NCBI GenBank assembly: GCA_037447605.1 | Contig: CM074818.1 | Coordinates: forward strand, 1,873,204-1,937,203 | Origin: Zygnema circumcarinatum | Lineage: Eukaryota > Streptophyta > Zygnematophyceae > Zygnematales > Zygnemataceae | DNA: 64,000 nucleotides | Direction: 5' to 3' | Part shown: one piece after another, positions 51,044-63,481 of the stretch | Layout: each line of letters begins with the position of its first letter | How positions within the stretch are numbered: the first letter of the stretch is position 1 | Notes under the pieces: model-generated | Seen by the model: the letters and a program-made list of their open reading frames with translations, nothing else | Databases searched by the model: none | What the model was told of the DNA's origin: nothing | Program-made: the position numbers and the translations under genes

Positions 51044-52602
51044 ATGCCCCGCTTCTTCCCGCCAGCCATGTCCGCAGCTCCCGGCTCCCCCTCCACCTCC
51101 CAGGATGCTTCCAACGCACCCTCCCCTTCCGGCCTCTTCTCCTTCTTCCCACCTCCCCCTCCCCCTCCCTCCGCTCCGCCACTCTCTCCCTTTTGGCGGC
51201 AGCGGCGCAGCTCGGGGGACTTTCCCAGAAGCCGAGAGGAAGCTTCGCAGAAGAAGCCCAGCCGGCCGCGCCTCTGGGGCAGCTTTGATGCGGAAGTTTT
51301 GGATTGCACAATCTGCTTCACGCTCATGCGGCCGCCCATCTACCAGGTGGGAGGGGTTAAGGTTCAGGTTTTAGGGTTCAGGGTTCAGGTTTTGGGTTGA
51401 GGGATTGAGAGGGAGGGTGTATGATGGGGGGTTCAGCGATTGGGGTTTGTAAGGTTAGAGCTCAGGGTTTAATTTACTTTCTAGGCTTCAGCATTGAGGG
51501 GTGTATGGTTTTTTGCTGGGAATGTGGGGCTTTAAGGTGTTGGGATGTTGAGATTGGAAAGTTCAAGGTTTGAAACTGAAGGGTTTTGGGCTTCAGTGTG
51601 TTGAATCTGGGGTTCAGAGTCTTAGGGTACCGGCTTGGTAGGGTGAGAGAGAGTGTGAGTCGGAGAGCACCACCATGGGAGAGTGGAAGAATGCAGGAGT
51701 GGGAGAGGCCCCTTTAAGCCCCCTACTGACGTAATGTGGCTCTCTCTCTCCCTCTCTCTCTCCCTCCCTCTCTCTCTCCCACCTCCTCTCTCCCCCTTTA
51801 GCAGTGCTCCCACGGCCATGTCATTTGCAGCGGCTGCAAAGTCCGAGTGATTTCGCAGTCCCCTTTGGGAGAGCGCTGCCTTTGTCCGTCCTGCAAAACT
51901 GAACTCGGAGATGTTCGAAATCTCGCTCTCGAGCAGCTCTCAGAGTCTCTCATGTGCGAATGCGCGCATGCGGAAAAGGGGTGTAATCACCTATCCCCTT
52001 TATGTGAATTAGAGCAGCACGTAAAAGAATGTTCGTTTCGACCTTTTAAATGCTCCATTTTTCAACCGTGGTGCATTTTTGAGGGGTACGTGGAGGAGGT
52101 AGTAGAGCATTTAATGTTGATCCACTCCGCAAATTTGATTCAAGGGAAGGTGGTGGAACCTGGTCAAGGGTCGGGTTCAACTTCCGGAGGAGGTGGATCC
52201 GTTGGAACGATCAACTTTGATGTGTTCATACCTGGACGCAAAGTATTGGACAGTCAGTTCTCCCATGTGGCTGTTTTGGCGCCCCCTCCTGAAGCTTCCG
52301 GGCTGCTTGGAAGCCAGTTTGTATTCTATCTTGGGAAGGTCTTCAGAGAGGGGGTGCAAATTGGCCACCACAGACAAACTGAGCCTGCGGGGGTCTATGT
52401 ATTGACTGATAATGAAGCGGCAAAGAACACCGTTTGTTCTATTTCTGTGGAGAGTGCAAATGGAACGCAGAAGCTCACATATGAAGGGGAGCCGGACAGC
52501 GCGAGGGAGTCGGCAGTGAAGTGCAGGATCCATGTTCCGAGTCACTTCTTTGGGCCGTCCGGAGGGAAGTTTGTTGTGAGTGTGAAGGTGAAGGGAGAGT
52601 GA
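51044..52602 (+). CDS. SINA/SIAH-type RING E3 ubiquitin ligase
   Basis: Exon 1 is 51044-51346 (CAG/GTGGGA) and exon 2 is 51805-52602 (GCAG/TGC); they join in phase to give 366 residues. The leader of ~85 residues is Pro/Ser-rich and disordered. The RING spans the junction: CTICFTLMRPPIYQ, then CSHGHVICSGC and CPSC. A SIAH-type zinc finger follows (CECAHAEKGC, H-x-CSFRPFKC, HLMLIH), then a C-terminal substrate-binding SINA/TRAF-like beta domain (NFDVFIPGRKVL, QFVFYLGKVF) ending FVVSVKVKGE. It resembles plant SINA-like proteins and should transfer ubiquitin as a dimer in the cytosol or nucleus. Pyrimidine-rich DNA at 50815-51043 forms the likely 5' UTR, and the hAT copy B sits just upstream. 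ATG 51044 fits, but ATG 51068 is possible. Confidence 0.92.
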
Positions 52603-54627
52603 CAGGGAGAGAGAGAGTGGAGGGTACGGAGAGGGGGAGGGAGTGTGGGAAAGGGGGTTGTTGTGAGAGGTGGGGTGTGAGAGGGGGGGATGTTGGAGGG
52701 GTGTGGGAGGGAGGGAGAGGAGGGTGAGAGGGGGAGTGTGGGAGAGGGAGTGGTTGTGGGAGGTGGGGTGTGGAAGAGGAGGGTGTTAGAGGAGAGGTGT
52801 GGGAGGGTGGTAGGGAGGAGGAGGCATGAAGGCGTGAGAGAGGAGACTTTGGAGGATTATGAGAGAGGCTGCGTAAGAGGAGAGGCGACCATTTCGTGGT
52901 TTCAAGAAGTGTAGAGTTTCAGTCCGTGTAAGGTTCAGGGTTCATCTGTGTACATAGTTCTGCTTCCCCCTCCCCCTCCCTTTTTTTTTTCTTGCCCTCG
53001 AGGAGTTCGCAGACGTTTTGTCTGTCACGGAATGTTTGTAACATAAGACGGATGCATGTTCAGTAGTTCCCTTTCCCCCCCCCTTTTTTTTTTTTTTCAG
53101 TTCACTTTGGAAATAATGTCCTTGTCCGCCTCATTGAGGTTTCAGGATCGTCAGGGTTCAGAGTTAAGGACTTTTTGCCGTTTCCTCACAATGTAAATTC
53201 GTCAATTGAACTTTTTTTTTGTATCATAATGAAAATGAAGGTTCGTTTCTGGTACTCGTTCTATAATTTTTTTTCTCGCAATTTTATGCTTTTTGCTTAA
53301 TGCGGTACTATTTTCCTCGCTCCGGCGCCCCTTATGTCTCTCACTCTCTTCTCTCCCTCTCTCTTACTCTCTCTCTCGCTTCTCCCCCCCTTCCCCCCCC
53401 CCCTCTCTCTGTCTTTTTTTCAACTTGCTGCCCTTTGATGTGTTTCGTGTATGTATTGCAAGAAAGCAAGCAACCCTAGAACCCTGAAAATATGTAAAAG
53501 GCCTTTTCCTTGAATGTGCTGAACACTCTGGGAACCCAAAAAACTTCCCTGAACCCCTGAACCCTGAAATCCTAAGAATTTCGGAAAGCTAAAGTTGGGT
53601 TCCTGGTTTGCAGTTTGTGTTTTGCAACTTTTGACACATGATAATGAAGAGGATCTGCAGGCTTCTTCCAAGGTGTGATTCAAAGTTGCGTGTTTTGCTT
53701 GCTTAGGATTGTATAGGATTTTATTTGGGTGCCGTTCTCTTTTCCCCTCTCTCCCCCCTCCCACTCCCTCTGTCCCTCTCTGTGGTGAACATTTTAAGTG
53801 CTAGAGAAGGCCTGGAATAACGCATGGTAGACGGCCTAAATCTTAAAGAACTGTGAAACCTAATTGCCAGTGGACTGACTTTTCCAATAACGGCCACTGG
53901 TAGGCTTTCAGGTTTGGAGTTTGGGGTTTGGGGTTTTGGGTTTTGGGTTTTGGGTTTTGGGTTTTAGGACCTTTAGGATTGCAGAAGCACTGGCATTAGA
54001 ACGAAATGCTTTATTGCTTTGTCGATGTCAATAAAATGTTGATGTCAATGAAAGAACAAAAAAATTTAAAAATGGAAAAAGGCGGGGGGGGGAGGTGATA
54101 AGATCGTAAGAGATGGGGAGGGGAGAGGGAGAGGGGGGTTGGTGGGTGAGAGGGGAGTGGAGGGAGGGAGAGGGGTTAAAAGGGAGGGAGAAGAGGAGGA
54201 GAGGGGCAAGGGGAGAGAGGGGAGGAGGGTGGGGAAGGGAGGAGACGTCTTCTCTGAGTGGGAGAAAGACTTTGCTTCAGACGACGGTATTTTTTGACGA
54301 TTGTACACGTGGGAGCTGTACTGAGGGCCACTGAACTGAACAAAGGCAGAGGGTGGTGGGAGAGGACGTGGTAGGGGAGGGGTTGACGGGATGAGAAAGG
54401 AGGTAGGTGGAAAGGAGGAGGTGGTAGGAGAAGGGCTGGAAGGAGGGGGTGGTGGAAGTGGGGATGGTAGGAGAGGATTAGGAGAGGGGGGTCGTGGGTG
54501 AGAGGGGAGGTGAAGACCTGCCAGGATCCACCTCCTTATCTCCTTCCTCTCATTTGCTCTCACTTCTATCATCTCCTTCTCGCTTCTCGCCCTCATCTCC
54601 CTTTCATCTCCTTCTCACCCCTCTCTC
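52603..54627. other. Intergenic between convergent SINA-like and GCP4 genes
   Basis: Purine-rich ggagagggagtgtgg repeats run at 52610-52850. Poly-pyrimidine and poly-T runs lie at 52970-53095. Repeated ggttttgg words occur at 53925-53965. A strongly purine-biased tract lies at 54110-54510. No supported gene. Confidence 0.5.
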
Positions 54628-57600
54628 TCATCTCCCTCCTTCCTGCTCTGCGTAAGAAGCAAGAGCTTCCCCGGGCCGTCCCTCGCCACCTTTCGCTGCT
54701 CGCCAAGCTCCGCCAAAGATGCGTCCCAACCCAGAGATGGTCAGCTATAGGAGAGAAAGAAAGTGAGCGCGAGACGGAGGAGACAACGAGAACAGAGAGA
54801 AAGAAAGAAAGAGAGAGAGAGAGATAGAGCGAGAGAGAGAGAGTGCAGGCTACCTCGTAGTGGTGGTTGAAGTTGAGGCGAAGCAGCAGCTGGGCAATGA
54901 ACGGCGCGTGGGGAGAGGCCGCCAGTCGGGGCACGCTCAGGACCATGTACAGCTGCTTCGCCTGCAGCTGAAAGGCCTGGGGGGGNNNNNNNNNNCCCCC
55001 CCCCCCCCCCCCCCCTTTTTCCCTCCGTACCGTCCCTCCATCACCGGCCCCCCTTCTTCTCTCCCCTCCCTATCCCCCCCTGTCTCCCACTCTCCATCAT
55101 CCCCCCCCATATCCTCCCCTCTCTTTCCCTCTCCAGGACCCTTCCTCTTCACCCTCCCCCCTCTCTTTCCCTCCTCTCTCTCCCCCCCCCTCCCACTATC
55201 CTTCTCTCCTCCCTCTCCCTCCCCCATCTCCCTCTCCCTCTCCCTCTCCCTCCCTCTCACACCTCAGTAAGCTGCTGCAGAAAGTCCCCTGCCGGGCTCC
55301 CTCCCCCCCGGGCCACTCCGCGAGCAAAGTTCAAACATGACTCGAGTGCCGGCTCTATGAGACTTCGCACAATGTTCAAATTTTCAAAGGATTGGAAGAG
55401 AAGGGTGTCCAAAAACCTGCAATAAGTCAATACATATATATATGCTAGTATTAATTCTCACATCAAAACATGCAAAACCCAAATAGACCAACAAACAAAT
55501 AGACACAGAAAGAGACTGTTAAACCTCTCTGAGAGAATACCGGCTGAGTGAGTATGGAATCTGCTCCCCACTCCTATTCACTCAGAGAGAGGCCTTTTGG
55601 TAGACAAGCAAAATAAATAAATAAGCAACTAAAATAAGTTAAAAAACAAATGAAGTAAGGAAAAAAAAGTCACCACCACTTTATTGATTGAAGCGAAGAT
55701 TCAAAAACCCTCAAACCGCTACAAGAGGTGTTGCAGTTAGACAGAGGAGATTTCGAAGGTTTCTGGCAGATACAAACTTTGAGAAATTTAGAAAAGTTTC
55801 TGAGAATTTAGGGGGAAAAAATGTTTCCTTAATGAGTGGAAATAGTTAGAGTCTCTCACGATTGGTGAGATTCCACAATTTGAGTGAAATCTTGAGAGCC
55901 ATCGATTTTCTTTTGAAGTCGAACCCACTGGGCTTCAAGGACGGCCTGCCAGAGAGAAGTAAAGATGGAGGGAGATAGAGAGCGAGAGAGAGGGGGGGGG
56001 GGGATGAGAGAGGTGAGAGGGAGAGCGAGAGAGGGGGGAGGGAGAGGTGGGAGGGAGGGAGAGGGAGGGAGAGGGAGGGAGAGAGAGAGAGAGCGAGAGA
56101 AGGGGAGAGAGGTGAGAGGGAAAGAGAGAAGAGAGAGGGAGGGAGAGAGAGTGGAGGGAGAAAGAAACAGAGAAAAAGAGACAGAAAAAGGGGAGATAGA
56201 TTGGGCAGGGGACGAGAGAATACGGAGAATTCGTGCTCTGTTTCAAGGTTTTCAGAGTCTCCATAAAGGTTTGTGGAGGTTTCGAGTTTCCATATAAGTT
56301 CCGGTTCAGGTTTTGAGAATTTGAGATGATTTAAGGAGCTTTTTAGAAGAGATTAAGGGTATCAACTAGAGGTTTTAGGGTTTATAGGGTTTATAGGGTT
56401 TTTAGGGTTTTTAGGATCCTTAGCACTTTAAGGAGCTTTTAGGGACTTGAACGGTTAGCTCTAGACTCTGATCTCACATCCGAGAGAACTATACAAAAAA
56501 AAAAAAGCATAGAGCCATGAATACAGATGAGAAATAGAGCGAGTTTCCTTGCCAACATAACTACAGTTGTTGTCATATTACTATCATCATTTATTTCATA
56601 TTATTGTTATTAACAAAAATTCTTATCATGAATGTTGTTAATGTTATCATTTTGTTCATCATTAGTGGTAGAGTTAGTTTTCTTTGATCTTGACTATAGG
56701 AACATGGAAGCCACCTGGATGTAGTACTGAAGGTTGACCACAAGCACAGTCATGAGATTCCTGAGATACCATAGCGGCGACCTCCTCCTCTCCCTCTCTC
56801 TCACAGCCTCTCTCTCCCTCTCTGTCGTGCTCCTCGCGTCCCTATCCCTCCTCTCTCTCTCCCGCACCATCTTCCATGCCTCCCCCAGCTGCACCTGCAC
56901 GCGCTTCAGTCGGAGGAGGTAGCGGAACATGTGGTTGTACCTGTGTGAATGAGAGAGAGAGAGAGGGGGGGAAAGAGAGTGCAACCACTCCTACAGTTAG
57001 GGTTTCTGGGTTTTCTATGTACTCATGCTTTCTAGGGTTGCCGGGTTGGGATGAAGTTTTACTGCACTATTCCCTCTCCCACCTCCCTCCCCCTCACGGA
57101 TGAGAAGTCCCCTACCACACACGAGCTTACTCCCACCTCGACAGAGCAAAATGGACCCTTACCCTCCCTTCCCCTCCCGTCCTCTCAAGAACGGAAGCCA
57201 TTCACACACCCACTTCACTCTCACCTCCTCAACACTAACCACCTTCCTCTCTCTTTCTCTCTCTCTCTTTCATCACTTGTATAAGGGAGAAGTGAGGTGT
57301 TCATACTTGCTCAGAATTTTGTCGTCAATGAAGATAGACAGGGGCCAGTCAACTCTGTATCCGAGGGAGAGGTCATTCCACCCATCTCCCTCCTGCAACT
57401 TTCTCACAATACTACCTTCTCCTCCCACTCCTGTCGGCTTTATAACTTGAAATTGAGAAGCAGCAGAACTGCTTGAAGGAGTGTTTGCCAGTTTTGACAT
57501 TCTGCACAGAGATAAACGAGCCATGGTAAACATCAGTTTCTTTTTTATTTCTGTGAATTGTAGAAAGAAATAGTCGGCTTTTGAGCGTGTTAAGAGCACT

Positions 57601-57687
57601 GGAGAATTTGTGAACGATATTTACCTGAGATTGATGTGCGAGAAGAAGCCATCTCCTGCACAGCCTGTATCTACTGCAGCCTGTTTT

Positions 57688-57725
<38 letters not shown>

Positions 57726-60700
57726 AGAGCGCGAGAGAGAAAAAAAGAAGAGAGAGAGAGAAAAAGAAGAGAGAGAGAGTGAGAGAGATAGAAGGGGGGA
57801 GGAGGTTCATATGATGACTGTGACCATTGCTGCAGTTATTAAGCAGACGCAAAAATCCCTATGAAAGTCACGAAAAATATGCGTGTGTATGTGGTATGTG
57901 TGTGGTGTGTACTGATAGGAATAGCGACACCATTCACAGGTTTAAACAACAAGGGATATCCTAACATTCCACCTTCCCTCGCTCTTCCTCTCCTTTCCCC
58001 ACTCTCTCTCCCACTTCCACCATCTCTTGCTCCTTTTCCCGCCCGTCCACACACTCGCCTCCTCCCCCTCACCCTCCCCTCATGGCCCCTGTCTCATCCC
58101 CCCTTCACCCTACTCCCTCTACCTCCCAGCTATCCAGGTCCTTCCACCTCCCTCCCTCCTTCCGACTAGCCTTCCCTTATCCTCTTCCCTTTCCCCTTCC
58201 CCTATCCCACCTCCCCCCTCCCCCACTCTACCCCTCCCTCTCCCACCCAGGGAACCCCCCCCCCTCACCTCCTGGAAGTGAGTTTGTAGCTCCGCCACGG
58301 AAGAGTCCGCTTTGAGCCGCGAAAGGGAATTGCTGCTCTGAAGGAATGCCTGCTCTCCCATTTCCTCCAAATAAGTCTCGCCCTTACTTGATGAAGTGAA
58401 ATAAGAACAATATTTAGATAAAATAAATGAAGGCGACAATGTAAAAATGAAGACTGGGGTCGAAAATGAGCTTCTGCTTACGTATCCCAGTTTCGCAGAT
58501 TATTAGATTAGGATATCTGGAGCATTTAGTAAACAAAAAAAGTCCCTTTTTTTGCGATAGTGCACGTATATTCCTGTCAATCTGACTGTATCGAGATACA
58601 ATGAAAGGATGACGATTTCTAAGAGTTACATATTGCTATCACTCTCTACCTTCATCCTCCAATTTATCATAACATCTGACGCTGGTCCCAAATCTGCTGC
58701 TTAACGTCGAAGTTTGAGCTTCCAGTTAACAAATATAGAGTTAAGATTTTCGAGGTAAGCTCTTGGAGTTAAACCTAGAGGGGAGGGAGGGAGGGAGGGA
58801 GGACCTGGAAAAAATCGCCTTTTCCCAGGAGAAAATAATCCTTTAAACCATGTAGTACTCCAACCACGTCAGCATGCACCACCATTAACTGCATTCACAG
58901 GAACCTCCAAACCCAATTGTCACCTTTCTCTCCCTTCTGATTCTCTCTTCTCTCTCGCTTCTCTCTCCTCTTGGCTTCTTCTTCCTCTCCTCTGGTCGTC
59001 TCCTCGTAACTTCTCTCTTTTACTCCTCTCTCGCTCGTCTCTCCTCTCGCTTTTCTCTCTGTCTCTACCTCTCCCGCCTCTCTCTTCACTCTCCGCTGGT
59101 CTCTCTATCCTCTCCACTCCCTTCTCTCACTTGCCTCTCCTGTCTCTATCTCGCCCGTCTCTCTTCACTCGTCGCTGTTCTCTCTCTTTTCTCCACTTTT
59201 GTTCAATTTTATTCAAGTTAATTTTAATTGGCTTGATGCTTACCTCCCACAGCTGTTTTCCCACTATTTCACAAATTTTGGCTACTGACTGCTCAAAATT
59301 TAACAGATCAAACACAGGCGCCACCTGCAAGCCCCCTCCTCCCCTCCTTTTGTGAATCACTTTTCGGGTTTCTCGTGATTTGAGGTCTTCAGTGCTCCAA
59401 CGGTTTCTAAATCTCTTTCGAAATGTTTAGTTCATTTAACGTCCTTCGGTTTGATACTTTGAGCAATATCATATAGCATTAGCGAAAGCAAGAGAGACGG
59501 GGGGAGAGACAGAGAGAGAGAGAGAGTATCGGTAGATTCAAGCGTACTAAGTACTGTAGTCTTACACATTATCTACCATTTTGACGGCCCTACAAACATG
59601 ATACTCTAATGATGAGTGAATAGTCTCTACACAATAGTCAATATACATATTATATTGAGGTACTGACTATTCACTGTTCATGTTTTTGTTACCTGCAGGC
59701 TCCATAGAGTCTCCACAATCAGATTTGCCTTCTCTCGAGGGAGAAGCTCTGCAGATTTGAAGCCATTGCTTCGGCTTTTGAATTTAGGGCTCGGGTTGCG
59801 CAGCAAACGCACAGTCTTTCCAACAAAAAGGATGGAATTTGCAAGCTTCGGAGAAAAGTAAGACGGAAGCATTTCCTGCACTCCCGCATCCAATAATATC
59901 GACAAAAGTGAAATAAAAATAAAACTAAGAATGCGTAGAAATGATGTTTCAGTAGTGATCACATATTGGTAAACAGCAAGTTACGGAAATTCTATGAGAC
60001 AATATCCCTACCTCCCGAATAGAGAAGTCCTCCTCCCAATCAGGGTTGTGGATGTCGGCAGATTCTCTCCCTCTGTCCTCTCACATCACACCTTCCCACT
60101 CTCATAGGGCGCACTTTTCTTCCCAATCACGATAAATCTATGAATTAAACAATTTCTAAAAGTTCACAATGTAACGCTCCTGTCTTCCCTGTTGCGATCA
60201 AGAGCAAATAAGAAAGAGAGAGAGAGAGTGTGTGGGAGAGAGAGAAAGAGAAAGGGAGAAAGGGAGAGGGCGAGTGAGAGAGGGAGAGGGAGTGGGTGTC
60301 TCAATGCTGTTGCTGGTGGTATTGTAGAGAGAGTTACGTTTTTTGGTACCTGGCAATAAAGAATTCATCGTATGGATCCTTCAAAATTCCATACACCATC
60401 CAGTTGCTAAGCTGACGAAACATAGTAAAGTGACAGTGCCAAAGCAGCCTGAAAGGAGAAAAAACGCAAAGGAAGATTACATCGCAGTAATAGTATCAAA
60501 CATAGGCACTTATATAACAGTAACTCTGAGCACATATAAGTTTGTACGTTTGTCTGTATGCATGTATACATATATGAATGTTTAGATAGGGATTATACAT
60601 ATATACTATTCACTTTAAGGCATGCATGCATCATGAAACACGGCTCGGCGCCTGATGAAAGAATCTTCAATAGATTAAGGCTCCAAGACATGGAAACCCT

Positions 60701-62637
60701 AAATCCTGTAAGCATAGATTTCAGTGCATTAGGAGGGCTGCTTTGCCAAGCTGAACGTCCGTACTTGCTCATGCAGTCCTTCAAAACAGGCACTCCAAAA
60801 CTCTGCTTCTCTTCATAGAGGAGACTTAGCAGATGCCCTCCTCTTAGATTCTTTTGTTGGATTCGGCAAAGAATGGCATGTATTGGTGGGAAGATTGTTT
60901 GAAACTGCACAAATAAAAGTACAAAATGTAGGTAAACTCTCTATGCTTCATGATACAACAACTTCCAGCTACCGGCTCTGCACATAATCACTCTACTTAC
61001 AAGAGATACGTCCGTAAGGAAGATATTCAAGACTACTTTTAGTCTGAATATGCATTTTAGAAGGTAAGGAAAGAAATGCAACAACACTACTTGCATGTTT
61101 CTAAATCTGAGAGTTTTAGTGCCATATTTTACTGAACATCTAGGGTAGTACCGAAGACACTTTGCCCCTCATTACTCACCGTACTCATCCGTCTTGCAAT
61201 CGTATACACATCTGCCAACGAGTCATTTAAAATGTCACCTTCCGCATTCACTAACTCCTCGCGATATACTGAAAGTACTTCCTCCAGCCCTGTCGCCAGA
61301 GCTTCCTGATAGCGGCTCCGTCTATGTTCCTGCAGTAGTGTATGCCCCTGCCTCTCTCCCACCCCCCCACTCTCTCTCTCAGGAGGCTCGCTCTCCCAAG
61401 CACTCTCGTCGGGGCTCTTCTCCCAAGGAGTCTCCGCTTCTTCTTTGAAGAAACGACTGCTAGCTCTACGCACAGAGTCTGCAAAGTTTGAAGCTCCTTT
61501 GGTAAAAGCAAAGATTTCACGGTAGTAAAAGCCGAGAGGAAGAAGCTTTTCAACCTCAGACCTGGCAGACAAGAGGCGGATCATGAGGAGGAGGCAATCG
61601 TATAAGGAAATTATTCATCGTGAGGACATACATCATTACCATTGTGAGGATGTGAGTTAGCATTAGGATGTGAGGTGTGTACGAATGCATGTCTGTGATA
61701 GAAGGTGCAAGAATACGAGGGACTGAGTGACGAAGGGGGAACAGAGAAAGAGAGAGAGAGGGGGAACGTTGAGAGGGGAGACAGGCGGAGGAGAGAATAT
61801 GAAGGTGTACCGGGAAGAGAGAGTGTGGTAGAGGGACGAGGGGCGAACCGGGAGGAGTGGAGGGAGAGATCAGGCAGAGACAGCGGGAGGGAGAGAGGGA
61901 GAACGACTCGAGAAAAGGAGGGAGAGGAGACAGGGAGGAGAGGAAGAACGAGAGGGAAAGGACAAGGAGACGGAGAGGGGAAGGGAGAGGGGAAGGGAGA
62001 GGGGAGAAAGAAAGAGGCTGTTTCAATTACAATCAAGCTTCACTATCGGCCATAGTATCGGAAGCCAAAAAAGAAATATAACTGAGGAACTGACTAACTG
62101 ACTTTACAAACATGATTAAACTAGGAGCATATAAAAAGGTTAGCTTAGTTTAGTTAGGTTGGTTAGCTACAAGTGTTTTGCTTCCCTTTACTTCTTTCTC
62201 CTCTCTCTCTCTCCCTCTCCTTTTTTTCTTTTACTGAAACAGAATAAGTGAATAGACCGGACCTGAAATTTCTTCAATTTTTTGTGAAGTTTCCAAACAG
62301 CTGTAAGCTCAATCATATGCCGATTTTTTAACCGCAATTTCACGGAACGTACTGAAATTTTGCGAGAGAGAAAGAGGGAGGGGGAGACAAAGAGAGAGAG
62401 ATGGAACAATGCATGTCGGAGTCATTAGCAAATCACTCACTTTTTCAGATTTCCCTGCAGAAAAAAATTAAGGACTTGCCGATGATCCGAACTGTTAGAG
62501 TCTTCCTCAGCGCTTTCCGCTTCAATGTAAAGCTCAGACGAGAGATGAACATTTTTAGGGTTGAATGTTTGGAACAATTCGTCTGAAAACACATCTCCGG
62601 AGCAGCCAGCCAGAGCAAATATGATGTCCCTCTCCAT
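54628..62637 (-). CDS. GCP4: Gamma-tubulin complex component 4 (GCP4), complete
   Basis: A structural subunit of the gamma-tubulin ring complex that nucleates microtubules; it binds gamma-tubulin through its C-terminal GRIP domain. Exons: 62637-62441, 61561-61180, 60904-60765, 60448-60350, 60072-60012, 59875-59693, 59324-59244, 58888-58805, 58376-58269, 57680-57625, 57501-57307, 56940-56715, 55945-55860, 55416-55263, 54976-54854 and 54744-54628 (TGA at 54630). All join in phase, giving about 763 residues against roughly 745 in Arabidopsis. Family signatures in order: LLPLGFYYREIFAFTKG, GHLLSLLYEEKQSFGVPVL, LSNWMVYGILKDPYDEFFIA, EMLPSYFSPKLANSILFVGK, LHGLKDYFLLGKGDFFQ, SLGYRVDWPLSIFI, YNHMFRYLLRLKRVQVQLG, NLMTVLVVNLQYYIQ and LLLRLNFNHHYE. 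The acceptors of the exons ending at 60072 and 58376 are the least certain. A 10-base N gap lies in the intron between exons 14 and 15. A GA-rich insertion in the exon at 56940-56715 adds an Arg/Glu stretch. Confidence 0.93.
54986..54995. other. Short assembly gap in a GCP4 intron
   Basis: Ten N flanked by a G run and a C run (ggggg / ccccc), ten bases beyond the acceptor side of exon 54976-54854; probably a collapsed homopolymer or inverted G/C tract. Confidence 0.98.
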
Positions 62638-62924
62638 TGCAGGAGAGGAGAGGAGGAAGCCGCAGATTTGGAAGGGAGAGAGAGTGGGGGAGAGAGAGAG
62701 AGAGACGGAGAGAGTTGTAGGGAGAAGGAGAGCAGTGGAAGGAAGGGAGAGGCGGGACCGCAGGAGAGGAAGAGAGAGAGAGAGAGAGGGAGAGAAATGG
62801 GTAGAGAGATAATGTGCTGAGCTAGGCCTCCAGGCGAGCGGAGAGAGCTCAGAGAGAGGGAGAGAACGAAAGCGGGAGAGTGATTTGCAAATGCAAATTT
62901 TGAAAGGAGCGACGGCTGTCTTGC

Positions 62925-63215
62925 CGATATCTTCCGATATATCGTTTTAAATTGGACAGTACGGGTTGACGATATGACAATACGTTGCGGTATATATATT
63001 GGGAATTTCTACTTACACACCTTTTTATCTATTTACACACCTTTTCTTAAAAAATAACCCCAATACCACATAAACCCTAAAGTAAATTCTGACGGGCAAA
63101 AAAAGATGAGTATCTAGACAAAAAAGGTGTGTAAATAGCATTTTCCTTATAGATATCGCGATATGGATATTGCGATATTCGATATTTTGCCACGGTATCA
63201 TATCGAGAACGAGCG
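62925..63215. repeat. Degenerate cgatat/gatatcgcgatat tract split by a small TIR element
   Basis: cgatatcttccgatatatcg and related words at 62928-63000 resume after 63146 as tagatatcgcgatatgg and ttgcgatattcgatat. The same vocabulary is seen at 4640-4812. It forms the promoter region between divergent GCP4 and the 63.5 kb gene. Confidence 0.55.
63002..63145. mobile_element. Small TIR element, ~144 bp, related to the nested foldback element
   Basis: The right end gacaaaaaaggtgtgtaaatag followed by cattttcc nearly matches the right end of 49023-50040 (gacaaaaaaggtgtgagaatag, attttcc). The left end has ctacttacacaccttttt and a second atttacacacctttt. No clear target duplication. Confidence 0.6.
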
Positions 63216-63263
63216 GCACCCCGTGCGGCTGAAGCTTCTTTCTCGCACTTGCGAGACAACAAA

Positions 63264-63402
63264 AACCCAGTTTCTTTTGAAAAACCAAATTTATTGCCAG
63301 CTCGGATCGGGTACAAATGGGGCGTAAGTGTGGATAGAAACCCAGTTTGGATTAAAAAACCAGTTTTTTGTCAGCTCAGATTGGGTACAAATGGGGTCTT
63401 TC
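63264..63402. repeat. Two-copy tandem duplication, ~76 bp unit
   Basis: aacccagttt ... gccagctcggatcgggtacaaatgggg (from 63264) is followed by aacccagttt ... gtcagctcagattgggtacaaatgggg (from 63339), diverged by several substitutions. It lies just upstream of the ATG at 63482 and may duplicate 5' UTR or promoter sequence. Confidence 0.8.
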
Positions 63403-63481
63403 AGACAGCCAGCTGTTTTTTTTGCAGGACCTGATCTGGAAAGCGTTTGGCCGAGAGAGAGAGAGAGGGCAGAGCTCAGCC

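Noticed and set aside
50653-51400. Pro-rich frames starting before 51044
   Set aside because: They begin inside the hAT-like element or in C/T-rich leader; the RING-containing frame starts best at 51044.
62237-62360. Extra GCP4 exon reading VRSVKLRLKNRHMIELTAVW
   Set aside because: The phases do not fit, and the first and third placed exons join directly in frame to a family-like sequence.
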